Positions 1 through 8,622 are shown, counted from the first letter of the stretch. The stretch: DNA of 48,335 bases from Desulfocapsa sp. (GCA_024763035.1 JANTGG010000009.1:1-48335); one strand, 5' to 3'. Notes: generated by a model not told the origin, from the sequence alone. Program-made: numbers and translations.

Positions 1-1817
1 AGCTCTTTAAAACACCGCACTGCAAAACGGAGAAATGTGCATGTGCCCAGGCAATGAAAACCGACTCCGTCATCACCGAGCATACCATTGCCAGACCGGC
101 TGAAGGAGTCATTATCCCCATTAAATACACAGGATCACCCATAAAGGATGCCAAGGGCAATATCAAAGGGGCATTGGAATATATCCTGGACGTCACTGAA
201 GAGGCAAAGCAGAAACAGGATGCTGATGAAAAGATTGAAAATTTAAATGCCATCCCCACTCCCATCATGTCCGTCGACACTGAGTTCAATATCACATACA
301 TGAACCCTGCCGGAGCAGGAGTGGTTGCTTCCACCCCTGACGAGGTCATTGGAAAAAAATGCTACGATCTGTTTAAAACTGCCCACTGCAAAACTGAAAA
401 ATGTGCCATTGGTCGTGCCATGCGGGAAGATCAGGTTGTCCATGAAGAGACCATCGCCCGCCCCCGGGACGGCATAATCATGCCCATCAAATATACCGGT
501 GCCCCCATAAAGGATGCCAAGGGTAACATAAAGGGGGCCCTTGAGTTTGTCCTCGACATCACCGACGAGGCAAAACAGCGGCAGGAGGCAAATGAAAAGA
601 TAGAGAACCTGAACGCCATCCCTAATCCCATCCATGCCGTTGATCTTAATCACACCATCACCTACATCAATCCTGCGGGTGCTGCCATGGTCGGCATGAG
701 CGTGGAAGAAGCGATGGGCAGGAAGTGTTCAGAGCTCTTTGGAACTGATCGCTGCGACACACCGCAATGCGGTATTCAACGTGCCATCAGCAGCAGTCAG
801 ACAGTGACCGAGCAGACCACTGCCCATATAAACGGCAAAGATATCCCCGTGAAAGTAACCAGTATTTCCATCAAAGATGCCAAAGGCAATATTAAAGGCG
901 GTCTGGAATATATGGTGGATGTGACTGCGGAAGCAAAAGTTGAGCAACTGATCAACTCCGCATCGGCTGAGGTTGAAACCCTTGTCTCCGACTCTATCAC
1001 CAAGATGGATGAAGCAAGTGCCAATATGGAGGCAATGAATACCCTCATCGACCAGGAGGTACTCCTCCTAGACGAATCGACAAAAACCGTGGACAACATG
1101 GTTGAGTTCGCAAAAGAGATGGTAGAGCTCACCACCCGCTCCAGTGAAATGGCAGGCGATGTCTCAAAAGATGCCGAGCAGGGCAAGAAGGCTGGTTCCG
1201 ACGCGGAAAAGAAAATGGCAGCCATTAACGATTCCATGCAAAGCTCCAACGAGATGGTCGGCAACCTTGTCAACCAGCTCGAAAAAATCGGCGGCTTTGT
1301 GGACATCATCAAAGAGATCGCCTCCCAGACAAACCTCCTCGCCTTTAATGCCGCCATTGAGGCTGCCCGGGCAGGTGATGCCGGTCGCGGATTTGCCGTG
1401 GTGGCCGATGAGATTCGTAAACTTGCCGAAAATTCCTCCACATCAGCGGTGGATATCGCCAAAATCGTAAAAAAAGTGGAACACGAATCCAAGGACACCA
1501 TTGTTGCCATGAAAGACGGCATGAAGATGCTTGGTGACGGCAGTGAAGTGATTCAAACAGCCCTCGAAGCAATGGAAAAAATCTCCACCGGCATTGTCAC
1601 CATCTCTTCAGCTGTGGACGAACTTGACAAGAAGGCTGATATCCTCAGCAACAACGGTGAGGAGGTAAAACATCAGATCAACAGCGTGGTCAACTCCTCG
1701 GAGAAGAATAAGGAATCCACCGGAGCAGTAAATTTCTCCATTGACGGAACCATAGAGGCATTGAACAAACTCGCTACCTCCAGTAAGGAGCTAAGTGCTG
1801 CCGTGGGAGATATGTAA
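1..1817 (+). CDS. Methyl-accepting chemotaxis protein with Cys-containing PAS repeats (5' end missing)
   Basis: This is a chemoreceptor that would signal to CheA/CheW. The reading frame is open from base 3, and the first residues already match the middle of a repeat, so the real start lies before the window. Two complete PAS-type repeats and the end of a third are visible, about 120 residues each. Each carries an F-x(n)-C-x4-C motif (HCKTEKC, HCKTEKC, RCDTPQC), and each ends in a nearly identical [10 protein letters not shown] strand and a D(V/I)T(E/D/A)EAK linker. The C-terminal half is the coiled-coil signalling domain, with the conserved hairpin tip around [20 protein letters not shown] and [15 protein letters not shown]. 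No membrane segment is visible in this part, so it may be cytoplasmic. The Cys pairs suggest a metal, redox or thiol input; that is inference. Confidence 0.93.
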   Translation, partial: LFKTPHCKTEKCACAQAMKTDSVITEHTIARPAEGVIIPIKYTGSPIKDAKGNIKGALEYILDVTEEAKQKQDADEKIENLNAIPTPIMSVDTEFNITYMNPAGAGVVASTPDEVIGKKCYDLFKTAHCKTEKCAIGRAMREDQVVHEETIARPRDGIIMPIKYTGAPIKDAKGNIKGALEFVLDITDEAKQRQEANEKIENLNAIPNPIHAVDLNHTITYINPAGAAMVGMSVEEAMGRKCSELFGTDRCDTPQCGIQRAISSSQTVTEQTTAHINGKDIPVKVTSISIKDAKGNIKGGLEYMVDVTAEAKVEQLINSASAEVETLVSDSITKMDEASANMEAMNTLIDQEVLLLDESTKTVDNMVEFAKEMVELTTRSSEMAGDVSKDAEQGKKAGSDAEKKMAAINDSMQSSNEMVGNLVNQLEKIGGFVDIIKEIASQTNLLAFNAAIEAARAGDAGRGFAVVADEIRKLAENSSTSAVDIAKIVKKVEHESKDTIVAMKDGMKMLGDGSEVIQTALEAMEKISTGIVTISSAVDELDKKADILSNNGEEVKHQINSVVNSSEKNKESTGAVNFSIDGTIEALNKLATSSKELSAAVGDM

Positions 1818-1880
1818 GGATGCCGAAGAAACTACAGCTGTTGCAGATCCCCGAAGATTAAAGGCTCAGGGGTACACTCC

Positions 1881-2450
1881 ATGAGTCTTTTTGGAGACAC
1901 ACTTTTCACCAGCAGACTGGCACTATCGAGAATCCACGAGGAACATTTACCGACACTCGTCGCCTGGAGTGACTCTGAAACTGCGTGTGGTCCCTTCCTT
2001 ACTCCGGAAAGATACAGTTTCAGCCGCCTGCAAAATCAGCTGCGGTCCGGTGTCTTCTGGGGCGAAACGGAAAAGATGTTTTTTGTGGAAACAAAAGAAG
2101 ACAAGCGCCCCATCGGTACCGCCCATTTCTGGCAGCCTGCCGGCAGAAGTGATACCATAACAATGGCACTCAAAGTTGCCCTGCCGGAGGAGAGGGGGAA
2201 AGGCTACGGCACCGAAATACAAAAGTTTCTTATCATTCACATCTTCGACCGGATAGCATCGGTGAAAGCCATTGAGATGTACACTGATATCAACAATGAT
2301 GCCCAGCAGCGATGTCTGAAAAAACTCGGCTTTGAGCTTATCGAATCTCTTATGTACGACGATCAGCAGGAACAGCGGACCGGTCACCTCTACCGCCTGA
2401 CCGCCAGGCAATACCACTCCCACCCCATCTATAAGTACCATTATGAATAA
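1881..2450 (+). CDS. GNAT family N-acetyltransferase
   Basis: The protein (189 aa) is a GNAT acetyltransferase of the RimJ/RimL type, which moves an acetyl group from acetyl-CoA to an amine or protein N-terminus. The acetyl-CoA binding motif A is seen as VALPEERGKGYGTEIQKF, with the R-G-x-G-x-G core. It is followed by the NNDAQQRCLKKLGFE segment typical of motif B (Asn, then a Leu-Gly-Phe turn). The start is the ATG preceded by a GGGG stretch. Its last 8 bases overlap the start of the deacetylase-like gene, so the two are probably translated together. That pairing recalls the AcuA/AcuC acetylation pair of Bacillus, although the sequence itself does not name the substrate. Confidence 0.85.
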   Translation: MSLFGDTLFTSRLALSRIHEEHLPTLVAWSDSETACGPFLTPERYSFSRLQNQLRSGVFWGETEKMFFVETKEDKRPIGTAHFWQPAGRSDTITMALKVALPEERGKGYGTEIQKFLIIHIFDRIASVKAIEMYTDINNDAQQRCLKKLGFELIESLMYDDQQEQRTGHLYRLTARQYHSHPIYKYHYE

Positions 2451-3471
2451 ACTGGGGCTGGTCTTCGACAATCGATATCTCCACCACTCGGTGCAGACAG
2501 CAAGTCCCGAAAATCCTGACAGATTACGCTCCATTTACATGCGCCTGCAGCAGAAGCTCAGCGGCAACATGTTCACCCGTATTCAGCCAAGGGAGGCAAG
2601 TGATACCGAAATCACCACCGCCCATTCACCTTTTTACATTAAACAGCTGTGCGAACATGCCATCAAGGAGAACCCGTATTCCTATGACAAGGACACCTAT
2701 TTAACCGACGACTCACTGCCCGCTGCACGACTTGCTGCAGGCGGCTGTTTCGCCCTCACCGACCGCATTATGAATGCGGATATTGATTACGGTTTTGCCC
2801 TTATTCGACCTCCCGGGCATCATGCCACCCCCGGCAGAGGAATGGGCTTCTGCATCTTCAACAATATTGCCCTCACTGCAGAATATTTACGTCGAACCTT
2901 TGGGCTGAAGCGTATTCTTATTGTCGATTTTGATGTCCATCATGCCAATGGCACCCAGGAGATATTCTACGAAACAGATGAGGTGATGGTACTCTCCATC
3001 CATCAGCAGGGGATTTTTCCCTTCAGCGGAGAAGCAGAAGAAACAGGCAGCAGCGCCGGTACCGGTTTTACCATTAATCTTCCAGTCCATGCCCAGTTTG
3101 GAGACAGCGAATACACTTCCATTCTTGGACGCACCCTGCAGGGAATCGTTGAACAGTACATTCCCCAGTTTATTCTGGTTTCAGCAGGATATGATGCCCA
3201 CCGGGATGAAACCATCAGCGGCACGGAACTCTCGACACAGTGGTATGCCACCATCAGCCATATTCTTCGTCGACATGCAGCAGAAAGCTGCCGGAACCGT
3301 CTTCTTTTCGTGCTCGAAGGCGGCTACAATCCAATAATCCTGGAAAAATCAATCTTTGCAACCATCGATGCACTGCTGCAGGATACCTTCGACAGACCCG
3401 GTATCCTTCCTGTTCCCCGTGCAGAAAAAATTCTGGATGGGCACCCATTTCGGAAATACTGGACAATCTGA
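2443..3471 (+). CDS. Histone deacetylase family protein (AcuC/acetylpolyamine amidohydrolase-like)
   Basis: A 342-aa zinc hydrolase of the arginase/deacetylase fold that removes acetyl groups from lysine or polyamines. The family landmarks are all present: RPPGHHATPGRGMGFC with the tandem His at 126-127, the zinc ligands in VDFDVHHANGT (Asp164, His166), the third ligand in SAGYDAHRDE (Asp251), and the catalytic-Tyr loop LEGGYNP. Length is normal for bacterial class II-like members. It overlaps the upstream GNAT gene and is followed 2 bases later by the Cys-cluster gene, so the three form a likely operon. The substrate cannot be told from sequence; protein lysine, acetoin-pathway or polyamine deacetylation are all possible. 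Confidence 0.92.
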   Translation: MNKLGLVFDNRYLHHSVQTASPENPDRLRSIYMRLQQKLSGNMFTRIQPREASDTEITTAHSPFYIKQLCEHAIKENPYSYDKDTYLTDDSLPAARLAAGGCFALTDRIMNADIDYGFALIRPPGHHATPGRGMGFCIFNNIALTAEYLRRTFGLKRILIVDFDVHHANGTQEIFYETDEVMVLSIHQQGIFPFSGEAEETGSSAGTGFTINLPVHAQFGDSEYTSILGRTLQGIVEQYIPQFILVSAGYDAHRDETISGTELSTQWYATISHILRRHAAESCRNRLLFVLEGGYNPIILEKSIFATIDALLQDTFDRPGILPVPRAEKILDGHPFRKYWTI

Positions 3472-3473
3472 CC

Positions 3474-3914
3474 ATGCCTGTCGCTTCTCCTGAAAATGCC
3501 GATTTAAAGAACCTCCTGGAGGAATGTCGGCAATGCGGTACCTGCTGTAAGAACTACTCAAAAGTTCTTCTGCAGGGGGATGAGGCGGCATTTATCAAAA
3601 AGATGGGTGGATATGTGGGAGTTGATGCAACACTAAAAGAACTGCGGGAAAAATCCCTGCAGCAGCTCATTGCAGAGAACAGCAGCAAAAACAAGGTATA
3701 TATGATTCATCCGGACGGGAAGGGCTGTGTCTTTCTTGAACGTGCAAACGGTCTCTATCGCTGCAAAATCTATCAGTACCGCCCCATGTCCTGCAGGGGA
3801 TTCCGTTGTAATACTGCAGATAAAAGCTTCCTCTCTCTTTTCGGAGATAATGCCATTCATCTTCTGGGATTGGATACATTCGGGCTGCCCCTTGGCAGGA
3901 AAAAACACAAGTGA
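3474..3914 (+). CDS. YkgJ-type cysteine cluster protein (putative zinc/iron-chelating domain)
   Basis: A 146-aa protein of the widespread YkgJ/CxxCxxCC family, usually annotated as a metal-chelating domain of unknown function. The N-terminal motif ECRQCGTCCKNYSK gives C18, C21, C24 and C25. Four more Cys follow at 85, 97, 107 and 112, within GKGC, YRCKIYQYRPMSC and GFRC; the YxxRPxxC part is the family signature. The ATG at 3474 sits just after the stop of the deacetylase gene. An upstream in-frame start at 3240 would bury the deacetylase 3' end and adds no family-like sequence, so it was not used. The distance to the deacetylase argues for co-transcription. Molecular function is unknown. Confidence 0.85.
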   Translation: MPVASPENADLKNLLEECRQCGTCCKNYSKVLLQGDEAAFIKKMGGYVGVDATLKELREKSLQQLIAENSSKNKVYMIHPDGKGCVFLERANGLYRCKIYQYRPMSCRGFRCNTADKSFLSLFGDNAIHLLGLDTFGLPLGRKKHK

Positions 3915-4020
3915 GCATTAGATCGAACCAGCATAAGCACCTTGCTGACCAGCCGACAACCATCCTCTTCCAGATAGGCTGACTCGACAGAAATACACCA
4001 TCAGTAAACGCAATTTCATG

Positions 4021-4071
4021 CAAAACAAAACAACCCTTTCAGGCCAAACTACTCTATGATCTGAAAGGGTT
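4021..4071 (-). terminator. Rho-independent terminator after the secreted unknown gene
   Basis: Bases 4032-4042 (AACCCTTTCAG) and 4061-4071 (CTGAAAGGGTT) form a perfect 11-bp stem with an 18-base loop. Read on the minus strand the stem is followed by TTGTTTTGTTTTG, a T-rich tail, so it fits termination of the minus-strand gene ending at 4156. It may also stop leftover plus-strand transcription from the YkgJ gene. Confidence 0.7.
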
Positions 4072-4155
4072 ACATAAGCTCACGACCTTGCTTCCGTTTC
4101 CCGCAGAGAGACGGGGAAAGCAGGTTGCGAGTTCTTCCCCTGAGGAATGAACGAT

Positions 4156-4746
4156 TTAATATGGTTCTGGCTCGGGGTCGACACACCCTCCGGTTTCATA
4201 ACTGAGCTCGAAAAAAATGGAATCTCCCGCCTGTCCAAACTCTCCCCACCATGCCCGATGGATAATATTCACCTCATCGCTGAGATCAATGGTAAGGCAC
4301 AACTGCCCATCACTCAATATGGAAGCCATATCACCAGCGTCAATGGTCCAGGCTTGACTCCAGGTGGTCTGATTATACTCCTTGTTGGGACGAAACCAGG
4401 TACCACCGTCCCTTGACCAATCCTTTTCTTCAGAAATCTCACCGCCATTTTCGGGCCCGCCAAGATCCTGAACACCTTCAATATCCCAACTGAGATATTC
4501 ATCGATATTTCCGGCACTGAAATCACCTTTTGCCCAGATCTTCAGAGTTGCCTGAGTACCTTCATTGATCTGGGGCAGCTCAGACTCTGAAAAAGAGAAG
4601 CTTTCTCCAGCTTTTGTAATCGTACTGTATCCCTCAATTACAATGACTTCTGGCTCTTCATCACAACATGCCATGGCACTTTGCTGAACAGACAAAAGAA
4701 GAACCAAGCCTGCAGCGGCAACTGAATAATATGTTTTTCTCATCAT
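4156..4746 (-). CDS. Secreted protein of unknown function
   Basis: I do not recognise this 196-aa protein. It starts with a clear Sec signal: MMRKTYYSV, then the hydrophobic run AAAGLVLLLSVQQ, then a likely cleavage after SAMA, leaving a mature N-terminus CCDEEPE. The mature part is acidic and rich in Trp, Gly and beta-prone stretches, resembling a beta-sandwich or ligand-binding domain, and it ends in a short PEPEP tail. The start is one of two tandem ATGs (4746 or 4743) with a G-rich ribosome site just upstream. A longer in-frame version from 4887 would put about 47 non-conserved residues before the signal peptide and is less likely. It is monocistronic, with its own terminator. Confidence 0.7.
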   Translation of the reverse strand: MMRKTYYSVAAAGLVLLLSVQQSAMACCDEEPEVIVIEGYSTITKAGESFSFSESELPQINEGTQATLKIWAKGDFSAGNIDEYLSWDIEGVQDLGGPENGGEISEEKDWSRDGGTWFRPNKEYNQTTWSQAWTIDAGDMASILSDGQLCLTIDLSDEVNIIHRAWWGEFGQAGDSIFFELSYETGGCVDPEPEPY

Positions 4747-4972
4747 TTTTCCCCCGGTTAATTGGTGTGGATAACTCCGTTTCCTTTTTTTCGACTGCCG
4801 GAAAAAGGAAAACGTGTGATCTCCTTCCCCCGTCACAATCTCCAGCTCGTTGACAACAGACATTCCAGGAGCTTGAACTTCCTGCAACCATCCATGCCTC
4901 CCCTCTCTAGAAAAAAATAAATCCAGAAAGATTCAAAAAGCTTAGTATGTTTTATACTATTAAGCAATGACT

Positions 4973-5012
4973 AAAATGGTCGATTATGGGACAAAATGGT
5001 CAAAATTGGGAC
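4973..5012. repeat. Two tandem 20-bp direct repeats
   Basis: AAAATGGTCGATTATGGGAC (4973-4992) is followed directly by AAAATGGTCAAAATTGGGAC (4993-5012), matching at 16 of 20 positions, and then by a partial AAACC. The period of about two helical turns would place bound proteins on the same DNA face. The array ends 12 bases before the -24 element of a sigma-54 promoter, so an activator site is possible. Confidence 0.6.
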
Positions 5013-5024
5013 AAACCAAAAATA

Positions 5025-5039
5025 TGGCACTAATTTTGC
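5025..5039 (+). promoter_or_regulatory. Sigma-54 (RpoN) promoter without an obvious gene
   Basis: TGGCAC (5025-5030), five bases, then TTGC (5036-5039) match the -24/-12 consensus at every fixed position, with the required GG-to-GC spacing. A start near 5051 is expected. No plausible plus-strand gene follows before the 3' end of the opposing nucleotidyltransferase gene at 5298. Confidence 0.55.
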
Positions 5040-5297
5040 TTGAATTGAAATCAGAAGAGCAATAGACTGTCAAACAGATAGTTGCGTACAAAATCAGGTC
5101 GTTGCACCAGGTAGCACTGGCAGATTCCTTAAAACCCATGATCCAGTGGGAGGCGATCTTCAAAGGTGGAGAAAACAGCCACCTTCACGCGCGGAGCAGT
5201 GCTCAAAAAAATCATCACCGGCAAGGGACCAGGGAAGACGAATCTTTAAATCCCTGCCTAAAAACAGTCTTCGTTTCTTTGTGCCCATTGCCCCCTC

Positions 5298-6413
5298 TTA
5301 ACACTTTGTTTTTGCGTACACTTTCAACCATCGGAGCAAATGTGCAGGATGCTGCACCAGTCTGCACCATAGAAGAGAAAAGCGCCGACCGCCGCCGTAA
5401 TACATACGCATCCACCACGGTGGCGGACACAGGGTATCGTACACTCTATCTGCCAGTCCCTTTCCGGATTCTTTGCACTTTTTCACAGGAAGCGGCCAGC
5501 CTCTGAAAGGTTCTCCTGCTCCTCCAGCAGCAGAAATCTCACCGCAACCCAATCTCTGTGAAAGAGAATCTCTCCAGGGTGTTATACAATGGAACAGTCT
5601 CAAGGCATTGAACAACTGCGGATACTTGCCGATGATCTTTTCCCAGTCCAGCTCTTCCTCATTTGCCTCCACAAGACCTATAATATCCGCTGCTGATATC
5701 AGCTTACAGGAAGTGTAGGTGAGCGGGGCATGAAAGCCATGCTGAAAAAGATGCGAGAGCATCTCTTCGTTTGCAAATCTGTATGCCGTCATCCCTCCGT
5801 TTACCTTGAAGGGTATGGCATTTGCCCAAGATTCTGCGAAGGAGAACTGCTCATAATAGGGGGGGAGCCTGGGGAATAGACCGTGATGAAGCTCGATCCA
5901 TACCTCAAATCCGCCAATCACGATGCAGAGCGGTGGAAGATGGTAATAATCCTCTGGCAACTCTTCCGTGGAAGCCGACAGGCCTTTTTCCAGTAAGAGT
6001 GCATGTGCCCGAAAGGCATCTTTTTTTTCAAGAAACAGATCAATATCGCTCATGGGCCGCAGACCAATCTGCGGATACAATGTCTGACTGAGGGCAGCAC
6101 CTTTAAGAACAAGGGCGGGAAGTCCCTCCCGTTCCAGCATATCGAGCACAACCTGCATCCCCTGAATACGGTGTTCATTTTCACGCTGATGACGCATGCT
6201 CAAAAATCGAAGACCGCGAAGAAACCCAGCGGGAATATCTGCATCCAAAGCACTCAAATGTCTGTGCAGAAGAGGCGAAAGCCCATGCTGCTCGGAAATC
6301 GGCAGGAGATCGTCCCACCGGCAACAGTCCGCACAGGCTGCCCGGAGCTGATCCTGCTGAACAGGATGTGGTCTGATGCAGGCACTTAATGTAAGAATGG
6401 GAGATATTGCCAT
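5298..6413 (-). CDS. Nucleotidyltransferase family protein (PF14907-like)
   Basis: A 371-aa member of the uncharacterised nucleotidyltransferase family often found near polysaccharide or peptide-modification genes. The signature is a VLKGAALSQTLYP segment followed by GLRPMSDIDLFLEK, where the Asp-x-Asp pair would bind the catalytic metal. Helical regions with many His and Trp follow. The ATG at 6413 is preceded by a weak AGAAAAA site; a TTG five codons further upstream (6428) is the alternative. It stands alone, without the usual PqqD, sulfotransferase or glycan partners, and shares direction with the LysR gene 110 bases upstream. The substrate is unknown. Confidence 0.8.
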   Translation of the reverse strand: MAISPILTLSACIRPHPVQQDQLRAACADCCRWDDLLPISEQHGLSPLLHRHLSALDADIPAGFLRGLRFLSMRHQRENEHRIQGMQVVLDMLEREGLPALVLKGAALSQTLYPQIGLRPMSDIDLFLEKKDAFRAHALLLEKGLSASTEELPEDYYHLPPLCIVIGGFEVWIELHHGLFPRLPPYYEQFSFAESWANAIPFKVNGGMTAYRFANEEMLSHLFQHGFHAPLTYTSCKLISAADIIGLVEANEEELDWEKIIGKYPQLFNALRLFHCITPWRDSLSQRLGCGEISAAGGAGEPFRGWPLPVKKCKESGKGLADRVYDTLCPPPWWMRMYYGGGRRFSLLWCRLVQHPAHLLRWLKVYAKTKC

Positions 6414-6462
6414 TTTTTCTTTTACCAATGTGAAAAAAACAATTTGTCCGCTACCACTGAAA

Positions 6463-6483
6463 CTGAGCCGCGATTTCGCTCAG
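6463..6483 (-). terminator. Possible hairpin between the LysR and nucleotidyltransferase genes
   Basis: CTGAGC(C)G and CGCTCAG form a 7-bp stem with one bulged C and a 6-base loop. On the minus strand it is followed only by TTTCAG, so as a terminator it is weak. It could reduce read-through from the LysR gene. Confidence 0.3.
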
Positions 6484-6541
6484 AAAGAATCTGCTGCAAT
6501 GGTACTGTATCAGAAAAAGAAGCACAACTGACCGTTCTCTT

Positions 6542-7435
6542 CTACTTCGAATGTTCAGTTAAAAATTTCAGAAAGACCGAGGCAACCGGAGAAAGGGTTC
6601 TATTGTTTCGCCGGATCAAGTAGAACGGTCGCTGCATCCTGTGCTCTTTAAGAGACAGTGCTGCCAGACGTCCGCATGCCATATCATCACGCACAGCATA
6701 CCTTGAGAGAATTGACACACCGATTCCTGCCTTCACGGCTTCTTTGACGGCAGCCGTTGTTCCTATCTCAGCCACTTCCTTGAGTTGACTCTCTTTCAAA
6801 CCGTTTTCCTCAAGAATCTTTGCAAAAACCCGGCGGGTCCCCGATTCCTGCTCACGCATGATATAGGGTTCACCCGGTAATTCATGCACAGAGATGCTTT
6901 TCAGCAACGCCCACGGATGAGCAGGAGGGACGGCCAGGGTCAGTTCATCGGAAAAAAGTTCACACCAGCTGAGTCCACTCTGATTCCACCTGGCACCAAC
7001 CACCCCAAACTCAAGCTCACCAGCCAGAACCCGTTGGGAGATAATCCTTGAGCTGCTGATGGTGAGCGTTGCCTGAATGGAAGGATACTGCTCACGAAAT
7101 TCACCGATTATTCCGGGCAGAATATATGTTCCGGGAATTGTTCCGCAGCCGACATATATTCGACCGGACAGATGACTGCTGAACTCAGTCAACGCCTGAA
7201 CAGCTTCACGACGCATACGCATAATTTTTCTGGCATAAGCGTACAGGACACTCCCGGCATGGGTTGCCTCAACTTCACGACCAAGACGATTGACAAGCTG
7301 CTGTCCCAGTTCATTTTCAAGGCTGCGTACATGCTCACTGACTGTGGGTTGAGTCAGAAGCATCGCCTCTGCCGCACGGGTAAAACTCTTCAGTTCCACA
7401 ACCTTACAAAAAGCGTCCAGTTTTCTGATTTCCAC
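6542..7435 (-). CDS. LysR family transcriptional regulator
   Basis: A 297-aa LysR regulator. The N-terminal winged helix-turn-helix is textbook: residues 1-60 include FCKVVELKSFTRAAEAM, LTQPTVSEHVRSLENELG and LVNRLGREVEATHAG. The rest is the periplasmic-binding-type effector domain, with GRIYVGCGTIPGTYILPGII and a late GIGVSILSRYAV. The helix-turn-helix resembles the LysR group that some Desulfobacterota annotations call selenium-metabolism-associated; I cannot confirm that. It is divergent from the transglutaminase-like gene, and the shared 146-bp gap contains a T-N11-A palindrome, so it probably controls that gene and itself. The effector is unknown. Confidence 0.93.
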   Translation of the reverse strand: MEIRKLDAFCKVVELKSFTRAAEAMLLTQPTVSEHVRSLENELGQQLVNRLGREVEATHAGSVLYAYARKIMRMRREAVQALTEFSSHLSGRIYVGCGTIPGTYILPGIIGEFREQYPSIQATLTISSSRIISQRVLAGELEFGVVGARWNQSGLSWCELFSDELTLAVPPAHPWALLKSISVHELPGEPYIMREQESGTRRVFAKILEENGLKESQLKEVAEIGTTAAVKEAVKAGIGVSILSRYAVRDDMACGRLAALSLKEHRMQRPFYLIRRNNRTLSPVASVFLKFLTEHSK

Positions 7436-7473
7436 ACTCTCTCCCGGTTCCCCTGTTCATCTGCTGAAAAATC

Positions 7474-7508
7474 CTATGAACCATAGACAATGCATAGGTA
7501 TTACCTAT
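7474..7508. promoter_or_regulatory. LysR-type operator pair
   Basis: Two inverted repeats lie between the divergent genes. CTATG-AAC-CATAG is at 7474-7486 and ATAGGT-ATT-ACCTAT at 7494-7508. The second contains the classic LysR T-N11-A pattern inside a perfect 6-bp palindrome and directly abuts the -35 box of the rightward promoter, the usual place for a LysR activation site. Confidence 0.6.
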
Positions 7509-7537
7509 TTGCATTATTTGACTTTCCAATTTATATA
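7509..7537 (+). promoter_or_regulatory. Promoter of the transglutaminase-like gene
   Basis: TTGCAT (7509-7514), 17 bases, TATATA (7532-7537). The -35 box departs from consensus, in keeping with a need for the activator site next to it. The expected leader before the ATG at 7582 is about 35-40 bases. Confidence 0.5.
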
Positions 7538-7581
7538 GCGACCTCATTTATCACTTTTCACCATAAACTGCGAGTCTTATC

Positions 7582-8595
7582 ATGAAAAAAATCCGGTTCA
7601 TTTCCGTTCTTCTTTTCACCCTCCTTCTTCCCGCCCTGAGTCTTGCCGGGAACACTGCAAGCAGCACCATCACCATGGACTTTGATCTGTCAGAGCACAA
7701 CACAGATCAGGACGCACAGCTCTGGATCCCCTACCCCCTTTCAGACCGGGATCAGCTTATCAGCGATATCGCGGTCAGCGGTGATTACAGTGAATCAGCT
7801 GTGTACAGCGACCGGGAATATTCTACCCCCATCCTCTATGCACGCTGGAATAAGGGAGCTAAAAGCCGAAAACTGCAGCTCTCTTTTCATGTTATCCGTA
7901 ACGAAGTTGTCCGCCGTGATTTTCCGAATAAGGAAGCAGACTGGGACCCTGCAGATTACACAGCGTTTTTAAAAGCGACCAGCCTTGGTCCCATCGACGG
8001 ACAGGTGAAGATTCTGGCAGACCAGATCACCATGGGTAAAACAACCGTTCTGGCAAAGGCGAAGGCCATCTATAAGTGGATTTGCGAGAATATGTACCGT
8101 GATCCGGCAACCAGAGGATGCGGTCCCGGCAATGTCTGCCTCCTCCTGGAACAACCTGGAGGAAAGTGCACAGACATCCACTCTGTTTTTGTCTCCCTGT
8201 GCCGTGCGGCTGGTGTTCCGGCTCGTGAGGTTTTCGGCATTCGACTGGGGAAAAAGCAGACAGAGGACATAAGCACCTGGCAGCACTGCTGGGCGGAATT
8301 TTATCTGCCCGGATATGACTGGGTACCAGTGGATCCGGCTGATGTTCGGAAGATGATGCTGAAAGAAAACCTGCAGCCCGGAGACGCAAAGACCATACAC
8401 TACAAGAAGTATTTCTGGGGCGGCTGGGACCAGTACCGGGTGAAACTTGCCATGGGACGGGATCTGCAGCTAAACCCGCAGCAGCATGGAGAAACGTTAA
8501 ATACCTTTGGCTACCCCTATGCCCAGATCGGCACAAAAACTCTGGACTGGCTTGATCCCAAAACATTCAAATACACATTCACTTTCCATCAGTAA
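7582..8595 (+). CDS. Exported transglutaminase-like (papain-fold) protein
   Basis: A 337-aa protein with an N-terminal signal peptide (MKKIRFISVLLFTLLLPALS, cleavage near LAG). An immunoglobulin-like N-terminal region is followed by a transglutaminase-core domain, which in bacteria usually acts as a peptidase or amidase rather than a cross-linker. The catalytic triad can be read: Cys196 in PGGKCTDIHSVFVSLCRAAG, His235 in STWQHCWAEFY, Asp251 in WVPVDPAD. Extra Cys at 168, 180, 186, 207 and 236 might form disulfides in the periplasm. It is divergent from the LysR gene and probably under its control. The substrate is unknown; the intact triad suggests an active enzyme. Confidence 0.88.
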   Translation: MKKIRFISVLLFTLLLPALSLAGNTASSTITMDFDLSEHNTDQDAQLWIPYPLSDRDQLISDIAVSGDYSESAVYSDREYSTPILYARWNKGAKSRKLQLSFHVIRNEVVRRDFPNKEADWDPADYTAFLKATSLGPIDGQVKILADQITMGKTTVLAKAKAIYKWICENMYRDPATRGCGPGNVCLLLEQPGGKCTDIHSVFVSLCRAAGVPAREVFGIRLGKKQTEDISTWQHCWAEFYLPGYDWVPVDPADVRKMMLKENLQPGDAKTIHYKKYFWGGWDQYRVKLAMGRDLQLNPQQHGETLNTFGYPYAQIGTKTLDWLDPKTFKYTFTFHQ

Positions 8596-8622
8596 CCTAC
8601 AAAAGAGCAGCCTGAGCGATGT

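Larger units (their letters stand above)
4747..5297. other. Gene-poor stretch of about 550 bp
   Basis: No convincing protein gene was found here. The stretch must hold the promoter of the minus-strand secreted protein. It also contains two 20-bp direct repeats and a perfect plus-strand sigma-54 promoter (both listed separately). From about 5050 to 5297 all three plus frames give fragments with some coding-like character but no good start or ribosome site, so this could be a decayed gene or a non-coding transcript. Confidence 0.4.

Noticed and set aside
5102-5506. Plus-strand ORF after the orphan sigma-54 promoter
   Set aside because: It starts with TTG without a ribosome site and runs into the opposite strand of the nucleotidyltransferase gene; too weak to call a gene.
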